Below the pieces are notes generated by a model. It was not told the origin of the DNA. It saw only the letters and a list, made by a program, of their open reading frames with translations, and searched no databases. A DNA stretch of 36,281 nucleotides, taken from the NCBI RefSeq assembly GCF_021556435.1, contig NZ_JAKGCU010000034.1:1-36281 (forward strand), written 5' to 3'. The position numbers were made by a program, and so were the translations under genes. Positions 18,001 to 24,981 of the stretch are shown here, piece by piece (position 1 is the stretch's first letter; every line of letters starts with the position of its first letter). The stretch is from Gordonia tangerina. GTDB taxonomy: Bacteria > Actinomycetota > Actinomycetes > Mycobacteriales > Mycobacteriaceae.

Positions 18001-18462
18001 GAAGCGATACGGCTGCCCCGCGCTGTCGCGCTGCTGGAATACCTGTGCGAGGGTGACGGTTTCGTCGTAGCCGGGGTTGGTGAACACGCCGAGGATCACC
18101 GAGTAGGTGCTGCGGTCCTGACGCAACCCCTTGGCACGGGACCGGCCGGTCGCCTCTTGGCGCTCCGACTTGTAGTGGCCCTCGACATAGGAGCGTAGTG
18201 TGCGTTCCTTGGCCTCGGCGCCCGCGGCCTTGTTGTAGGCGATCTTGTGTGCCGGCATCAGCAGCGTGGTCACCGCATCGACCAAAGTGGACTTGCCCGA
18301 ACCGATGTCGCCGGTCAGCAGCGCGGTATCGGTGTTGGGCGTCAGCCGCCACACCTGCCGATCGAAGGTTCCCCAGTTCAACACCTCGACATGCTGTAGT
18401 CGGAATCCGGCCCCGCCGTTTGGTGCGGCAAGTTCGACTGACGAGAACAGCCCCTCACTCAT
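15061..18462 (-). CDS. jetC: Wadjet SMC-like ATPase JetC (MukB/MksB type)
   Basis: This is the 1133-residue SMC-family motor of the Wadjet complex, which extrudes DNA loops and measures circle size. Walker A is GDIGSGKST (51-59) in an SbcC-like N-terminal head. The C-terminal head carries the ABC signature KSGGQ (about 1020-1024) and Walker B FRFAVIDEAF (about 1053-1062). Between them are long coiled-coil stretches rich in E, R, A and L (about 290-480 and 650-860) flanking a central hinge-like region with VAQ/YERVPARRVPL. The size and layout fit type I JetC. The start overlaps the end of jetB by 8 bp and the stop overlaps jetD by 4 bp. Mycobacterial names are MksB or EptC. Confidence 0.95.
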   Translation of the reverse strand: MSEGLFSSVELAAPNGGAGFRLQHVEVLNWGTFDRQVWRLTPNTDTALLTGDIGSGKSTLVDAVTTLLMPAHKIAYNKAAGAEAKERTLRSYVEGHYKSERQEATGRSRAKGLRQDRSTYSVILGVFTNPGYDETVTLAQVFQQRDSAGQPYRFYVTATKQLAIATDFADFGSDLRDLRKRLRSGGADVVDEFPKYSTSLRRLLGIRSEQALELLHQTVSMKSVGNLNDFVRGHMLEPSDSTDRVRDIIAHFDDLTKAYDAVKRAREQLEVLDPIVATVQKYDAALAERDALDLQRAAVRLFIAEHRSGLLAGEIATLTAEGERLLREQDDAKAQQRNLSRERESLIEERARAGGDRVGELERLAAVARDDVRKRRHGRTLFDSTVADAAFEPVTTAEQFTALRGLITDERPRLAETKHTLDASTADAIGREKDAARRCDAIRDELDDLANRTSNLPPDQVQLRDQLCIDLGLTHDDLPYAGELLDVDEEHAEWRGAAERVLRGFALSLLVPQQHYEAVTQWVNGRRLTFQGAGGRTVGAKLVYERVPARRVPLQRQDSGTLLLADCLEIKQGPFGDYLRDELIKRADHQCAATLEEFRAAKRAVTREGQVRSGGRHEKDDRHRVDDPRRWVLGWANERKIAALREDLDDLDRQRTAAAAEVVSLSEERDALQTRREALARLDGFHSWADLDVEEAQRRADECEAERARLESGSSRLQEITTALERNSELATQVATTIDELTGKLATTAATTHQAEQHRKRDDEFIADHSDADLTTARASYEALAQRLSGSLPTRAADCAAAENSLSSTLHQRIERLTRELGGFGQSMAQQMAEVLRRWPDLRADMDANVDARADFVAFRERVATDDLPRFEFEFKEQLNKNAIQELAGFNNWLHRQAASIDERVARINEALGAVPYNPGRYIRLERESTTNQDVAQFRSDLRNLTNDSLAVDGDQYSEQRFLDVKRIIERFRGRDGHADSDKNWTRRVTDVRNWFVFSASERDVDTDVEWEHYSDSDGKSGGQKEKLAYTILAASLAYQFGLEWGVEKSRDFRFAVIDEAFGRGSDVSTRYALDLFAKLGLQLLIVTPLQKVHVIEPYVKAIGFVDNPTGTFSRLQTMTIEEYRSRRDGRLK

Positions 18463-19033
18463 CGGCGCTCGCCGTTCCGGCGTACTCGCGCAACTTCCCA
18501 GCGAAGTCCGACAGTGTTTGCGCGTCGATGTAGGCCTTGATGATGCGTCGCACCTCCCACTGGTCGGTCTGCCCGCGCAGCTGCCGCAGGAACCCGAGTT
18601 CGACGGTCTTCTTGATCGTCGTCTCCGCCTGGTCGACCAGCCGAGCCTCGTTGGTGGATTCGGCTTGGAACAGCCGCAGCATCTCCACGATCTGCTCGGT
18701 CGACAGTACGAGTCGTCCTTCGCCGCCGGTGATCTCGAACTCCAGCAACCGTTTACGCAGCAACACCAGCAGCAGGCTCACGTTGTAGGTCAACGCACGT
18801 CGACGCACCAGCCTCGGAAGTGGTTCGTCACCTTCTTCTTCCGGGCGTGACCGCAGATAGGCGTAACCTTCGGAATCGTCGACCACCACGTCGACGCCGA
18901 TGGTGGCGAAGTGATCGCGCACGCCGGCGCCCGAGCGTTCGAGGGTGCCCCAGGTGTCCTCGTCGGACTCGCGATACACCACACCCTGCATCAGCCGGAT
19001 GATCGCGCTTGCGACGGTGCGTTCGTCGGTCAT
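18455..19033 (-). CDS. jetB: Wadjet subunit JetB (DUF4194, MukE/MksE-like)
   Basis: JetB is the KITE-like winged-helix subunit (DUF4194) that bridges the kleisin JetA and the SMC JetC. The 192-residue protein has typical blocks: AIIRLMQGVVYRESDEDTW, VDDSEGYAYLRSRPEEE, LPRLVRRRALTYNVSLLLVLLRKRLLEFE and a C-terminal FLRQLRGQTDQWEVRRIIKAY. It is the second gene of jetABCD. Its ATG overlaps the jetA stop by 4 bp and it overlaps jetC by 8 bp. Such tight coupling fits subunits of one complex. Confidence 0.92.
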   Translation of the reverse strand: MTDERTVASAIIRLMQGVVYRESDEDTWGTLERSGAGVRDHFATIGVDVVVDDSEGYAYLRSRPEEEGDEPLPRLVRRRALTYNVSLLLVLLRKRLLEFEITGGEGRLVLSTEQIVEMLRLFQAESTNEARLVDQAETTIKKTVELGFLRQLRGQTDQWEVRRIIKAYIDAQTLSDFAGKLREYAGTASADE

Positions 19034-20472
19034 CGTCGTCTCACCGTGACTCTCGGTAGCCGTGCCCGTTTGGTGGTCTCGGGATCGTCGGGGTCGGGGT
19101 ATTCCAGCAGCGTCTCGTCGGTGTCATCGATGTCGACGCTGACGTCGTCGTCGTTGAGTGCAAGGTAGCCGACGATCTCGGCCGCACCCTGCTCGATCGG
19201 GTACATGTCGATGACGTCGGACAGCAACGCCGACGATCGCTCCGGCAGGATGGCGCGGATGTTGGCGGCCAGCCGGGCCTGGTCGACGAACGTCTGGGTG
19301 AACAGCAGGTCCGCATCGACTTGTTCGGTGGTCTCATCGATGGTGCTCTCCACGGTCACCGCAGCGGGCTGCTGGTACAGCGGTCGCTCGAAGGGTAAAA
19401 CGATCTCGATACCAGGCTGATCGACTTCGAGTCCGAAACGTGTTTCCCGGCCGCGGATCTCGAGGGCGGTCGCCTCCACTGACCGAACGAGGTCGAGGAC
19501 GCGGCGGTTCTCCAGCCACACCTGATCGTCGAGGAACCGCCGCAGTTGTTCGGAGATCTGGCGCACGGTGCGTTGCGTGCGGTCGGCGGCTTCCGACCAG
19601 TCGTGGTGGATGCCGCGGATGCGGCGGTCGGCATCGACGATGTCCAGCGAGGACACCGTGGCCAGTAGGTCGGACAGCTCGGCCTGCCGGGCGTCGGAGA
19701 GCAGGAACTCGTAGAACGACGCGAAGCTGCGGCCCTGGTCGGAACCGGCGATCTCCGAGCGGCTGCCCACCAGCTCGGCGAGCAATTCACCCTTGGGGCC
19801 GTCCCAGGACGCGATCTTCTCGCGGGCGGCGCGGTCGAGGAGTCGGAAGTTGTCCTCGACCTCCCGAAAGTCGGAGAGGAGTTCACGCGCGGTCGCCGAC
19901 ATCTGCTGGTAGCGGTCGCGAACGCCGGTCTCATCGAGCACCGAGACGTCGCCGGATTCGACCGCCTCGATCTCGGCGTCGATCTCGGCGCGACGGCGAC
20001 GCAGCTCGGCCAGCCGGATCTCCGGGTCGGCCTCGGTGCCGTGCACGATCTGTCGCAGCAGTTCGACGACGGTGTGCAGGCGCGATTCGGTCCCGACAAA
20101 CGACCGCCCCTGCAGCGAGACCACCCAGGCGTAGGCCTTCTCGAGGGCGGGGGTGACCTCATAGTGCACCTCGTCGTCGCCGGGCGGATAGAAGCGACGC
20201 AGGAACCCCGCCTCGGTGGCCGCCCAGTCCTCGAGGTAGGCACGTGGTTCCTTCGGGAACCGGGGCTGGCCGTCCTCGGTCGGTGACGTGCCGTTGAGTT
20301 CGTAGAGCAGGTCGTCCAGGGCGCCGGCAAGCTCACTGGCCGAACTCGCTCCGCGATTGCCCTCGACGAAGAAGTTCCCGAGAAACGTCAGGATGAGCGG
20401 CGAGTTGTGGGCACGCAGCAGCCGCCAGGCGGGATGTCGATCCCACAGGCTGCCGAATGCGTCGAAGTCCAC
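19030..20472 (-). CDS. jetA: Wadjet subunit JetA (DUF3375, kleisin, MukF/MksF-like)
   Basis: JetA is the kleisin of the Wadjet condensin (DUF3375) and links the two SMC heads. The 480-residue protein opens with DAFGSLWDRHPAWRLLRAHN and contains helical/coiled regions (about 170-300, RLAELRRRRAEIDAEIEAVES). A winged-helix C-terminal part (about 400-450) has the MYPIEQGAAEIVGYLAL segment typical of the family. The start is GTG at 20472. No strong ribosome site is seen, so the message may be leaderless. It is the first gene of jetABCD. The 112 bp upstream are shared with the divergent antitoxin/Doc pair, so the two defence units have facing promoters. Confidence 0.92.
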   Translation of the reverse strand: MDFDAFGSLWDRHPAWRLLRAHNSPLILTFLGNFFVEGNRGASSASELAGALDDLLYELNGTSPTEDGQPRFPKEPRAYLEDWAATEAGFLRRFYPPGDDEVHYEVTPALEKAYAWVVSLQGRSFVGTESRLHTVVELLRQIVHGTEADPEIRLAELRRRRAEIDAEIEAVESGDVSVLDETGVRDRYQQMSATARELLSDFREVEDNFRLLDRAAREKIASWDGPKGELLAELVGSRSEIAGSDQGRSFASFYEFLLSDARQAELSDLLATVSSLDIVDADRRIRGIHHDWSEAADRTQRTVRQISEQLRRFLDDQVWLENRRVLDLVRSVEATALEIRGRETRFGLEVDQPGIEIVLPFERPLYQQPAAVTVESTIDETTEQVDADLLFTQTFVDQARLAANIRAILPERSSALLSDVIDMYPIEQGAAEIVGYLALNDDDVSVDIDDTDETLLEYPDPDDPETTKRARLPRVTVRRR

Positions 20473-20551
20473 GGGTCAAGGGTAGGCAATGGGGCCGACA
20501 GGTAGAGGCCGACGTCTGGTACGTCATTGATCAGTGCTCGATCCAAGGGGG

Positions 20552-20593
20552 TGGTATCACACTGGTATCGTCACGGAGGTGGGTATGACACTG
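20552..20593 (+). promoter_or_regulatory. Repeated GGTATCAC-like elements at the antitoxin promoter
   Basis: Three related words occur in a row: TGGTATCAC (20552-20560), TGGTATCGTCAC (20563-20574) and GGGTATGACAC (20581-20591). The first two are 11 bp apart, about one helical turn. The last overlaps the antitoxin start codon at 20585. GGAGGT at 20575-20580 is the ribosome site. Repeated short boxes upstream of a ribbon-helix-helix antitoxin are the usual operator for autoregulation. That use here is an inference. Confidence 0.4.
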
Positions 20594-20785
20594 CGGACCA
20601 GTGAGGCGCAGACCGAGGCTCTGCGAAGACAGGCCGAAGCCGAAGGCCGTTCCATGCAAGCGGTCGCGCTGTCGGCAATCGACGAGTACATCGCGCGTCG
20701 CGAACACAAGACCAAGGTCGATGCGGTTGCGCGTCGGGTTGTCAGCGAAGAAGCGGGCGTGTTGGAGCGACTCAAGGACGCATGA
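20585..20785 (+). CDS. Antitoxin of a Doc-type toxin-antitoxin pair (ribbon-helix-helix-like)
   Basis: This is a small 66-residue protein beginning TLRTSEAQTEALRRQAEAEG. The short N-terminal strand followed by two helices (RSMQAVALSAIDEYIARRE) is the pattern of ribbon-helix-helix DNA-binding antitoxins. The charged C-terminal tail (VVSEEAGVLERLKDA) is the likely toxin-binding part. The ATG at 20585 is chosen because GGAGGT lies 4 bases upstream. A longer frame from 20534 has no ribosome site and would cover the repeats. It overlaps the toxin gene by 4 bp (ATGA), the classic arrangement. By family behaviour it should repress its own operon and neutralise Doc. Confidence 0.85.
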   Translation: MTLRTSEAQTEALRRQAEAEGRSMQAVALSAIDEYIARREHKTKVDAVARRVVSEEAGVLERLKDA

Positions 20786-21165
20786 CCGAGTATCTGGACC
20801 TCGAAGACGTGCTCGACGTAGCGAGACTCGCGCTCGGCGCACCTCCCGACATTCGTGACTACGGACTGCTCGAGTCCGCACTGGCCCGACCTCGCGCCTC
20901 GGTCTTCGGCGAGGACGCATACCCCGACCTCCACCTCAAGGCAGCGGCGCTGTTGCAGTCGATGACGCGCAACCACGCGCTCGTCGATGGCAACAAGCGA
21001 ACTGCCTGGGCGGTGTGCCTGACATTCCTGGGCATGAACGGGCAGTGGATCACGGCGTCGGAGAACGACCGTTTCGCATTCGTCATCGACGTGGCGACCG
21101 GTGGCGTGGACGCACTTGATCGCATCGCAGATCAGCTGCGGACCTGGAGTCAACGTAGCCCGTGA
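20782..21165 (+). CDS. doc: Doc family toxin (Fic/Doc fold)
   Basis: The 127-residue protein carries the Fic/Doc core motif HALVDGNKRTAW (H65, D69, G70, N71, K72, R73), which matches the Doc form HxFx(D/N)(G/A)NK except for L in place of F. Doc toxins phosphorylate elongation factor EF-Tu and stop translation. Whether this one does so is inferred from the motif. The N-terminus (YLDLEDVLDVARLALG) and the segment RDYGLLESALARPRASVFGEDAYPDLHLKAAALLQSM are typical of chromosomal death-on-curing proteins. The length is usual for Doc. It is coupled to the antitoxin by a 4-bp overlap and sits back to back with the Wadjet operon. Confidence 0.92.
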   Translation: MTEYLDLEDVLDVARLALGAPPDIRDYGLLESALARPRASVFGEDAYPDLHLKAAALLQSMTRNHALVDGNKRTAWAVCLTFLGMNGQWITASENDRFAFVIDVATGGVDALDRIADQLRTWSQRSP

Positions 21166-21180
21166 CCGGGGCAGCATCGC

Positions 21181-21567
21181 CTACACAGGCATCAACCGCA
21201 GCGTCGTCTGTGCTGCCTCGTCGCCCACCATCCGGTCGACCGAGCCGGATCCGGGCCCTCCGTACTTCGCGTGATACGACGCGTCGACCGCTTCCCGAAG
21301 TCGGCCGACGAGCGCACCTACGTCGGTGACTGATACGTCGAGCTCGTCCGCGCCGAGCCGCACGCGAGCCATGCCGGAAGCCGATGCGTGGCCATACCAA
21401 CCGGACTCGCGCCGATACCAGGTGCGGACATAGACGGCGTCCTCGGACCGCACCACCCAGACTGGCGTGAAGCGCAGCAATCGGCCATCGGGGCGGCGTG
21501 CGGCGATCTCCAATTCCCGCATGGCCTCGACGGTCGACAACATGTCCAGCGACCAGCGTCCGCTCAT
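21181..21567 (-). CDS. DUF2255 family protein
   Basis: The 128-residue protein matches the DUF2255 pattern: TPVWVVRSEDAVYVRTWYRR, then GWYGHASASGMARVRL, VDASYHAKYG and a C-terminal VGDEAAQTTLRL. The fold resembles flavin-binding split-barrel proteins, but no function is established. The ATG at 21567 begins just before the conserved region. The frame stays open to 21852 but would overlap the small membrane-protein gene. It converges on the Doc toxin gene with 15 bp between stops. Confidence 0.8.
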   Translation of the reverse strand: MSGRWSLDMLSTVEAMRELEIAARRPDGRLLRFTPVWVVRSEDAVYVRTWYRRESGWYGHASASGMARVRLGADELDVSVTDVGALVGRLREAVDASYHAKYGGPGSGSVDRMVGDEAAQTTLRLMPV

Positions 21568-21623
21568 GCCGTCAGGGTACCGACCGCCGGACGACGTGCA
21601 GGTGGCTCCGATGTGCGCGACAG

Positions 21624-21845
21624 TCAGAGCAGCAGCACCCACACGAACCGCAAACCGATGGCGGTGAACCCGAGGATCGCGGTCGCCACCAACCACCGCT
21701 TGGCGAGTCGATCGCCGGCGGAGCGGTCGCGACCCGGACGCAGGTAGACGTACGCGGCCGCGATCGCGCACGCGGTGGCCGCGATGCCAGTACCGAGAAC
21801 CAGGAGCAGCATCACCACGTTCACCGTGTTGTCGAGTTCGCCCAT
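21624..21845 (-). CDS. Small membrane protein, two predicted helices
   Basis: The 73-residue product has two hydrophobic segments (VNVVMLLLVLGTGIAATACA at about 8-27, and LVATAILGFTAIGLRFVWVL at about 52-71) with a basic loop (YLRPGRDRSAGDRLAKRW) between them. A good ribosome site, AGGAAGGTG, precedes the ATG at 21845 by about 5 bases, which supports a real gene. It lies upstream of the DUF2255 gene on the same strand. The family was not recognised. Confidence 0.65.
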   Translation of the reverse strand: MGELDNTVNVVMLLLVLGTGIAATACAIAAAYVYLRPGRDRSAGDRLAKRWLVATAILGFTAIGLRFVWVLLL

Positions 21846-21961
21846 CGGTCACCTTCCTGACGTGACGACCACTCCAGGATGCCGATATCGGTGTGGCAAT
21901 GGGTGATTTCGGCGGGCCGCACTACCGAGTGGCGTCGGCCAGTACCGAGGAGCGATGCGCG

Positions 21962-22804
21962 TCAGGACGATTCCTCGACGACCCCGCGCAACCCGTCGGT
22001 GCCGAACAGCGGTTCCAGCATCGAACTGAAATCCGGTCCGCGGCGAAGCATTTGACCGCCATCGACATTGATCACCTGCCCGGTGATCCAGCCAGAACGC
22101 TCGCTGAGCAGAAACGCCGCCATCCAGCCGATGTCGTCGACCTCGCCGATCCGGGGCAGCGGGGTGTTGATGCGGTAGTCCCCGCTGAGTGATTTGTCGT
22201 CGAGCACTGCGGCCACCAGGTCGGTGCGCACCAGGCCGGGCCGTATCCCGTTGACCCGCACACCACTTGTGCCCAACTCGTCGGCGGCCAAGGCCACCAT
22301 GTGGTCCACCGCGGACTTGGTGACCCCGTAGGCGCCGAACCACCGATGAGTATTGCTCGCGGCGATCGACGAGATCGCGACAAACGACCCGCCGCCGGCT
22401 CGAACCAGTTCGCGCGCGGAGTGTTTAAGCGTGAACATGGTCCCGTTGACGTTGAGGTCGACGGTACGCTTCCAGGCGTCCGAGTCCATCTGGGTGATCG
22501 GGCCGATCGTCTCGCTGCCGCCGGCGCAGGCCACCGCGCCGTGCAGGCCGCCACGACCACTCGCGGTTCGGACCGCTTCCGCGATCTGCTCCTCGTCCGT
22601 GACGTCAGCGACATGGGTGTGCACGGAGGCACGTCCCGACGACGCGTTCAGTTTCGCTGCCGTGTTCTCGAGACGCTCGGCAGTGCGACCGACGATGGTG
22701 ACGGTGGCGCCGCACTCGACCAACACGGATGCGATCCCCGCGCCAATGCCGGTACCGCCGCCGGTCACCAGGACCGATTTTCCTGTCATGTCCACCCGAC
22801 GCAT
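21962..22804 (-). CDS. SDR family oxidoreductase
   Basis: The 280-residue protein is a classical short-chain dehydrogenase. The dinucleotide-binding motif TGGGTGIG is near residues 13-20, the catalytic serine is in AISSIAAS, and the YxxxK pair is in FGAYGVTKSAVDH. The family motif RVNGIRPGLVRTDL follows, and the C-terminus (GWITGQVINVDGGQML) is typical. The substrate is not known. The ATG at 22804 is preferred because a KstR-like palindrome (22805-22818) abuts it; longer starts would place the operator inside the gene. An ATG at 22789 is also possible. It is divergent from the nitronate-monooxygenase-like gene at 22938, and both probably answer to the same repressor, which points to sterol or lipid catabolism. 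Confidence 0.88.
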   Translation of the reverse strand: MRRVDMTGKSVLVTGGGTGIGAGIASVLVECGATVTIVGRTAERLENTAAKLNASSGRASVHTHVADVTDEEQIAEAVRTASGRGGLHGAVACAGGSETIGPITQMDSDAWKRTVDLNVNGTMFTLKHSARELVRAGGGSFVAISSIAASNTHRWFGAYGVTKSAVDHMVALAADELGTSGVRVNGIRPGLVRTDLVAAVLDDKSLSGDYRINTPLPRIGEVDDIGWMAAFLLSERSGWITGQVINVDGGQMLRRGPDFSSMLEPLFGTDGLRGVVEESS

Positions 22805-22818
22805 TAGAACGTGTTCCA
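22805..22818. promoter_or_regulatory. KstR-like operator 1
   Basis: TAGAACGTGTTCCA fits the published KstR consensus TnnAACnnGTTnnA at every fixed position. KstR is the TetR-family repressor of cholesterol catabolism in Mycobacteriales. The site directly abuts the start codon of the divergent SDR gene, a position where a bound repressor would block transcription. The regulator gene itself is not in the window. Confidence 0.65.
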
Positions 22819-22895
22819 TCACTGGCGTCAACGTCCATTGCACCGAATCGACACATCGTGTGCTTGCTGCCGCGTGGGCGGTCTAGTATCAAAAC

Positions 22896-22909
22896 AAGAA
22901 CAGGTTCTA
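22896..22909. promoter_or_regulatory. KstR-like operator 2 with adjacent -10 box
   Basis: AAGAACAGGTTCTA carries perfect arms AGAAC/GTTCT around a 2-bp centre. It differs from the KstR consensus TnnAACnnGTTnnA only at the first base (A for T). It lies 28 bp upstream of the start codon at 22938. TAGTAT at 22884-22889 is a likely -10 element, so the palindrome would cover the transcription start. No convincing -35 was found. Confidence 0.65.
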
Positions 22910-22937
22910 GTAAGGTTTCGGTGCCGAAGGAGTACGC

Positions 22938-24065
22938 ATGCACACCCCGATCTGCGATGAGCTCGGTATCGAGTTCCCGATTTTCGCATTCACCCACTGC
23001 CGCGACGTGGTGGTTGCTGTCAGCAAGGCCGGTGGTTTCGGCGTACTGGGTGCGGTCGGCTTCACGCCCGAACAACTCGAGATCGAATTGAACTGGATCG
23101 ACGACCACATCGGCGATCGCCCCTATGGTGTCGACATCGTGATCCCCAACAAGTACGAGGGCATGGACGCCAACATGTCGACCGAGGAGCTCACTACGAT
23201 GCTCCAGTCGATGGTGCCTGCCGAGACCCTCGACTTCGGTCGCAAGCTGCTGCTCGACCACGGCGTCCCGCTCAACGAGGATGACGACAATTCCCTGCAG
23301 CTACTCGGTTGGACCGAGGCCACCGCGACGCCGCAGGTGGAGATCGCGCTGCAGCACCCGAAAGTCAAGCTCATCGCCAACGCGCTCGGCACCCCGCCGC
23401 CCGACATGATCCAGAAGATCCACGATTCCGGACGCAAGGTGGCGGCGCTGTGCGGCTCTCCGCAGCAGGCGCTCAAGCACGCCGAGGCCGACGTGGACAT
23501 CATCATCGCCCAAGGCGGCGAAGGCGGTGGCCACTGCGGTGAGGTCGGTTCGATCGTGCTGTGGCCGCAGGTCGTCAAGGCTGTCGCACCGCGCCCCGTG
23601 TTGGCGGCGGGCGGCATCGGCAGCGGACAGCAGATCGCCGCCGCACTTGCACTCGGCACCCAGGGAGCATGGACCGGATCGCAGTGGCTGATGGTGGAGG
23701 AGTCGGAGAACACTCCGATCCAGCAGAAGGCCTACATCGACGCGGGTAGCCGTGACACGGTGCGCAGCCGCTCGTTCACCGGCAAACCGTGCCGGATGTT
23801 ACGGAACGACTGGACCGAGGCGTGGGAAGACCCCAACACCCCCGACCCGCTGGGAATGCCGTTGCAGTACATGGTGTCCGGGATGGCGGTCGCCGCTACC
23901 CACAAACATCCCGACGAGAGCATCGATGTCGCCTTCAACCCGGTCGGCCAGGTGGTCGGGCAGTTCCAGAAGGTGGAGAAGTCGTCGGCGGTCATCGAAC
24001 GATGGGTGCAGGAATACATCGACGCAACGTCGTCATTGGATGCACTGGCCAACGTCGCCCCCTGA
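22938..24065 (+). CDS. Nitronate monooxygenase-like flavoprotein
   Basis: The 375-residue protein belongs to the nitronate monooxygenase/2-nitropropane dioxygenase family of FMN TIM-barrel enzymes. It begins MHTPICDELGIEFPIFAF and continues VSKAGGFGVLGAVGFTPEQL. The phosphate-binding part is IIAQGGEGGGHCGEVGS, followed by PVLAAGGIGSGQQIAAALALG and GAWTGSQWLM. True nitronate oxidation is uncertain. Mycobacterial members of similar length sit near lipid-catabolism genes, and one relative (IpdC) acts in sterol-ring degradation. The start ATG has AAGGAG 6 bases upstream. A KstR-like palindrome in the promoter and the divergent SDR support a role in sterol or lipid breakdown, by inference. Confidence 0.88.
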   Translation: MHTPICDELGIEFPIFAFTHCRDVVVAVSKAGGFGVLGAVGFTPEQLEIELNWIDDHIGDRPYGVDIVIPNKYEGMDANMSTEELTTMLQSMVPAETLDFGRKLLLDHGVPLNEDDDNSLQLLGWTEATATPQVEIALQHPKVKLIANALGTPPPDMIQKIHDSGRKVAALCGSPQQALKHAEADVDIIIAQGGEGGGHCGEVGSIVLWPQVVKAVAPRPVLAAGGIGSGQQIAAALALGTQGAWTGSQWLMVEESENTPIQQKAYIDAGSRDTVRSRSFTGKPCRMLRNDWTEAWEDPNTPDPLGMPLQYMVSGMAVAATHKHPDESIDVAFNPVGQVVGQFQKVEKSSAVIERWVQEYIDATSSLDALANVAP

Positions 24066-24087
24066 TCCCCCGGGGAGCAGGTGAGGC

Positions 24088-24894
24088 TCAGAGGCGGCCG
24101 AGCAGTTCTGCCTTCTTGGCGGCGAATTCCTCGTCGGAGAGGATGCCGCGCTGATGAAGTCCGGCCAGTGACTCGATCGCGTTGATGATCGCGGTCGAAT
24201 CGCCGGGGTCCTCACCGGCGGAGGGGGCAGGGTACGTCGAGTCCTGCTGCGGAGCCGAGTGCGCGGAGTTCGACGGTTGCTGCGGCGGATTGTCCTGTAC
24301 CGGTGCATCGACAGACCCGGCGGCGGGTGCCCCGATGCCCACCTCCGGCAGACTGGAGACGTCGAAGGTTCCGTACTGGCTGGTGAACAGCAACGATCCC
24401 GCCGACCCGCCTTGCTGCTGTTGCACGCCCCCGATGTTGTGGTCGCCGGTGTCGAAAATGCGGACCACGCCGGAGGTGTCGACGGCCAGTCGGCGGGTAC
24501 TCGGGAAAATCGCGTAGCGAGATTGGTTCTGTCCACCGGTCGAACTCGGCACCCCGAGTTCGGCCGGCCACCAGTTGTTGGACCCGAACACGCCGGCGCT
24601 GCCGGCCGGCAGCGGCGGGAAAACCTGGGTCGTGGCCAGCAACTGGGACAGCTCGTTGCACAGTGCGTCGACGCGCGCCTTGAGTGCATTGTCGAACATG
24701 TTGCCGACCATCGTCATCCCGCCGCGCATCCACTGGCCGGAACCGCCCAACTCGGGGACCGAGAACTGGGCCATCGTGCCCCCACCCGCGTTGACGGCCA
24801 CCAGCATGGACACGACCGCATCGCGTGAGAGACCGTGGCGTTGTGCCACATCATTGACTGCTGCGTCGGCTTCAGGGGTGAGGGCCTGGTTCAT
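24088..24894 (-). CDS. SHOCT domain protein of unknown function
   Basis: The 268-residue protein ends in a SHOCT motif (LAGLHQRGILSDEEFAAKKAELLGRL), a short C-terminal helical pair common in bacterial proteins. The N-terminal part (EADAAVNDVAQRHGLSRDAVVSMLVAVNAGGGTMAQF) is helical. The middle (RYAIFPSTRRLAVDTSGVVRIFDTGDHNIGG) looks like beta structure, followed by a low-complexity Q/G/P-rich linker (about 160-240). There is no signal peptide. The ATG at 24894 has AAGGAA 8-9 bases upstream. An in-frame ATG at 24957 is a weaker alternative. It converges on the nitronate-monooxygenase-like gene with 22 bp between stops. No function is assigned. Confidence 0.75.
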   Translation of the reverse strand: MNQALTPEADAAVNDVAQRHGLSRDAVVSMLVAVNAGGGTMAQFSVPELGGSGQWMRGGMTMVGNMFDNALKARVDALCNELSQLLATTQVFPPLPAGSAGVFGSNNWWPAELGVPSSTGGQNQSRYAIFPSTRRLAVDTSGVVRIFDTGDHNIGGVQQQQGGSAGSLLFTSQYGTFDVSSLPEVGIGAPAAGSVDAPVQDNPPQQPSNSAHSAPQQDSTYPAPSAGEDPGDSTAIINAIESLAGLHQRGILSDEEFAAKKAELLGRL

Positions 24895-24981
24895 GTCGGT
24901 GATTCCTTCGTCGGGCGATGCCGGATCCGAGGGTACAGGGATCGGTGTGGTGCGCATCGGCCGGCGACGCTTCGACCCCGG

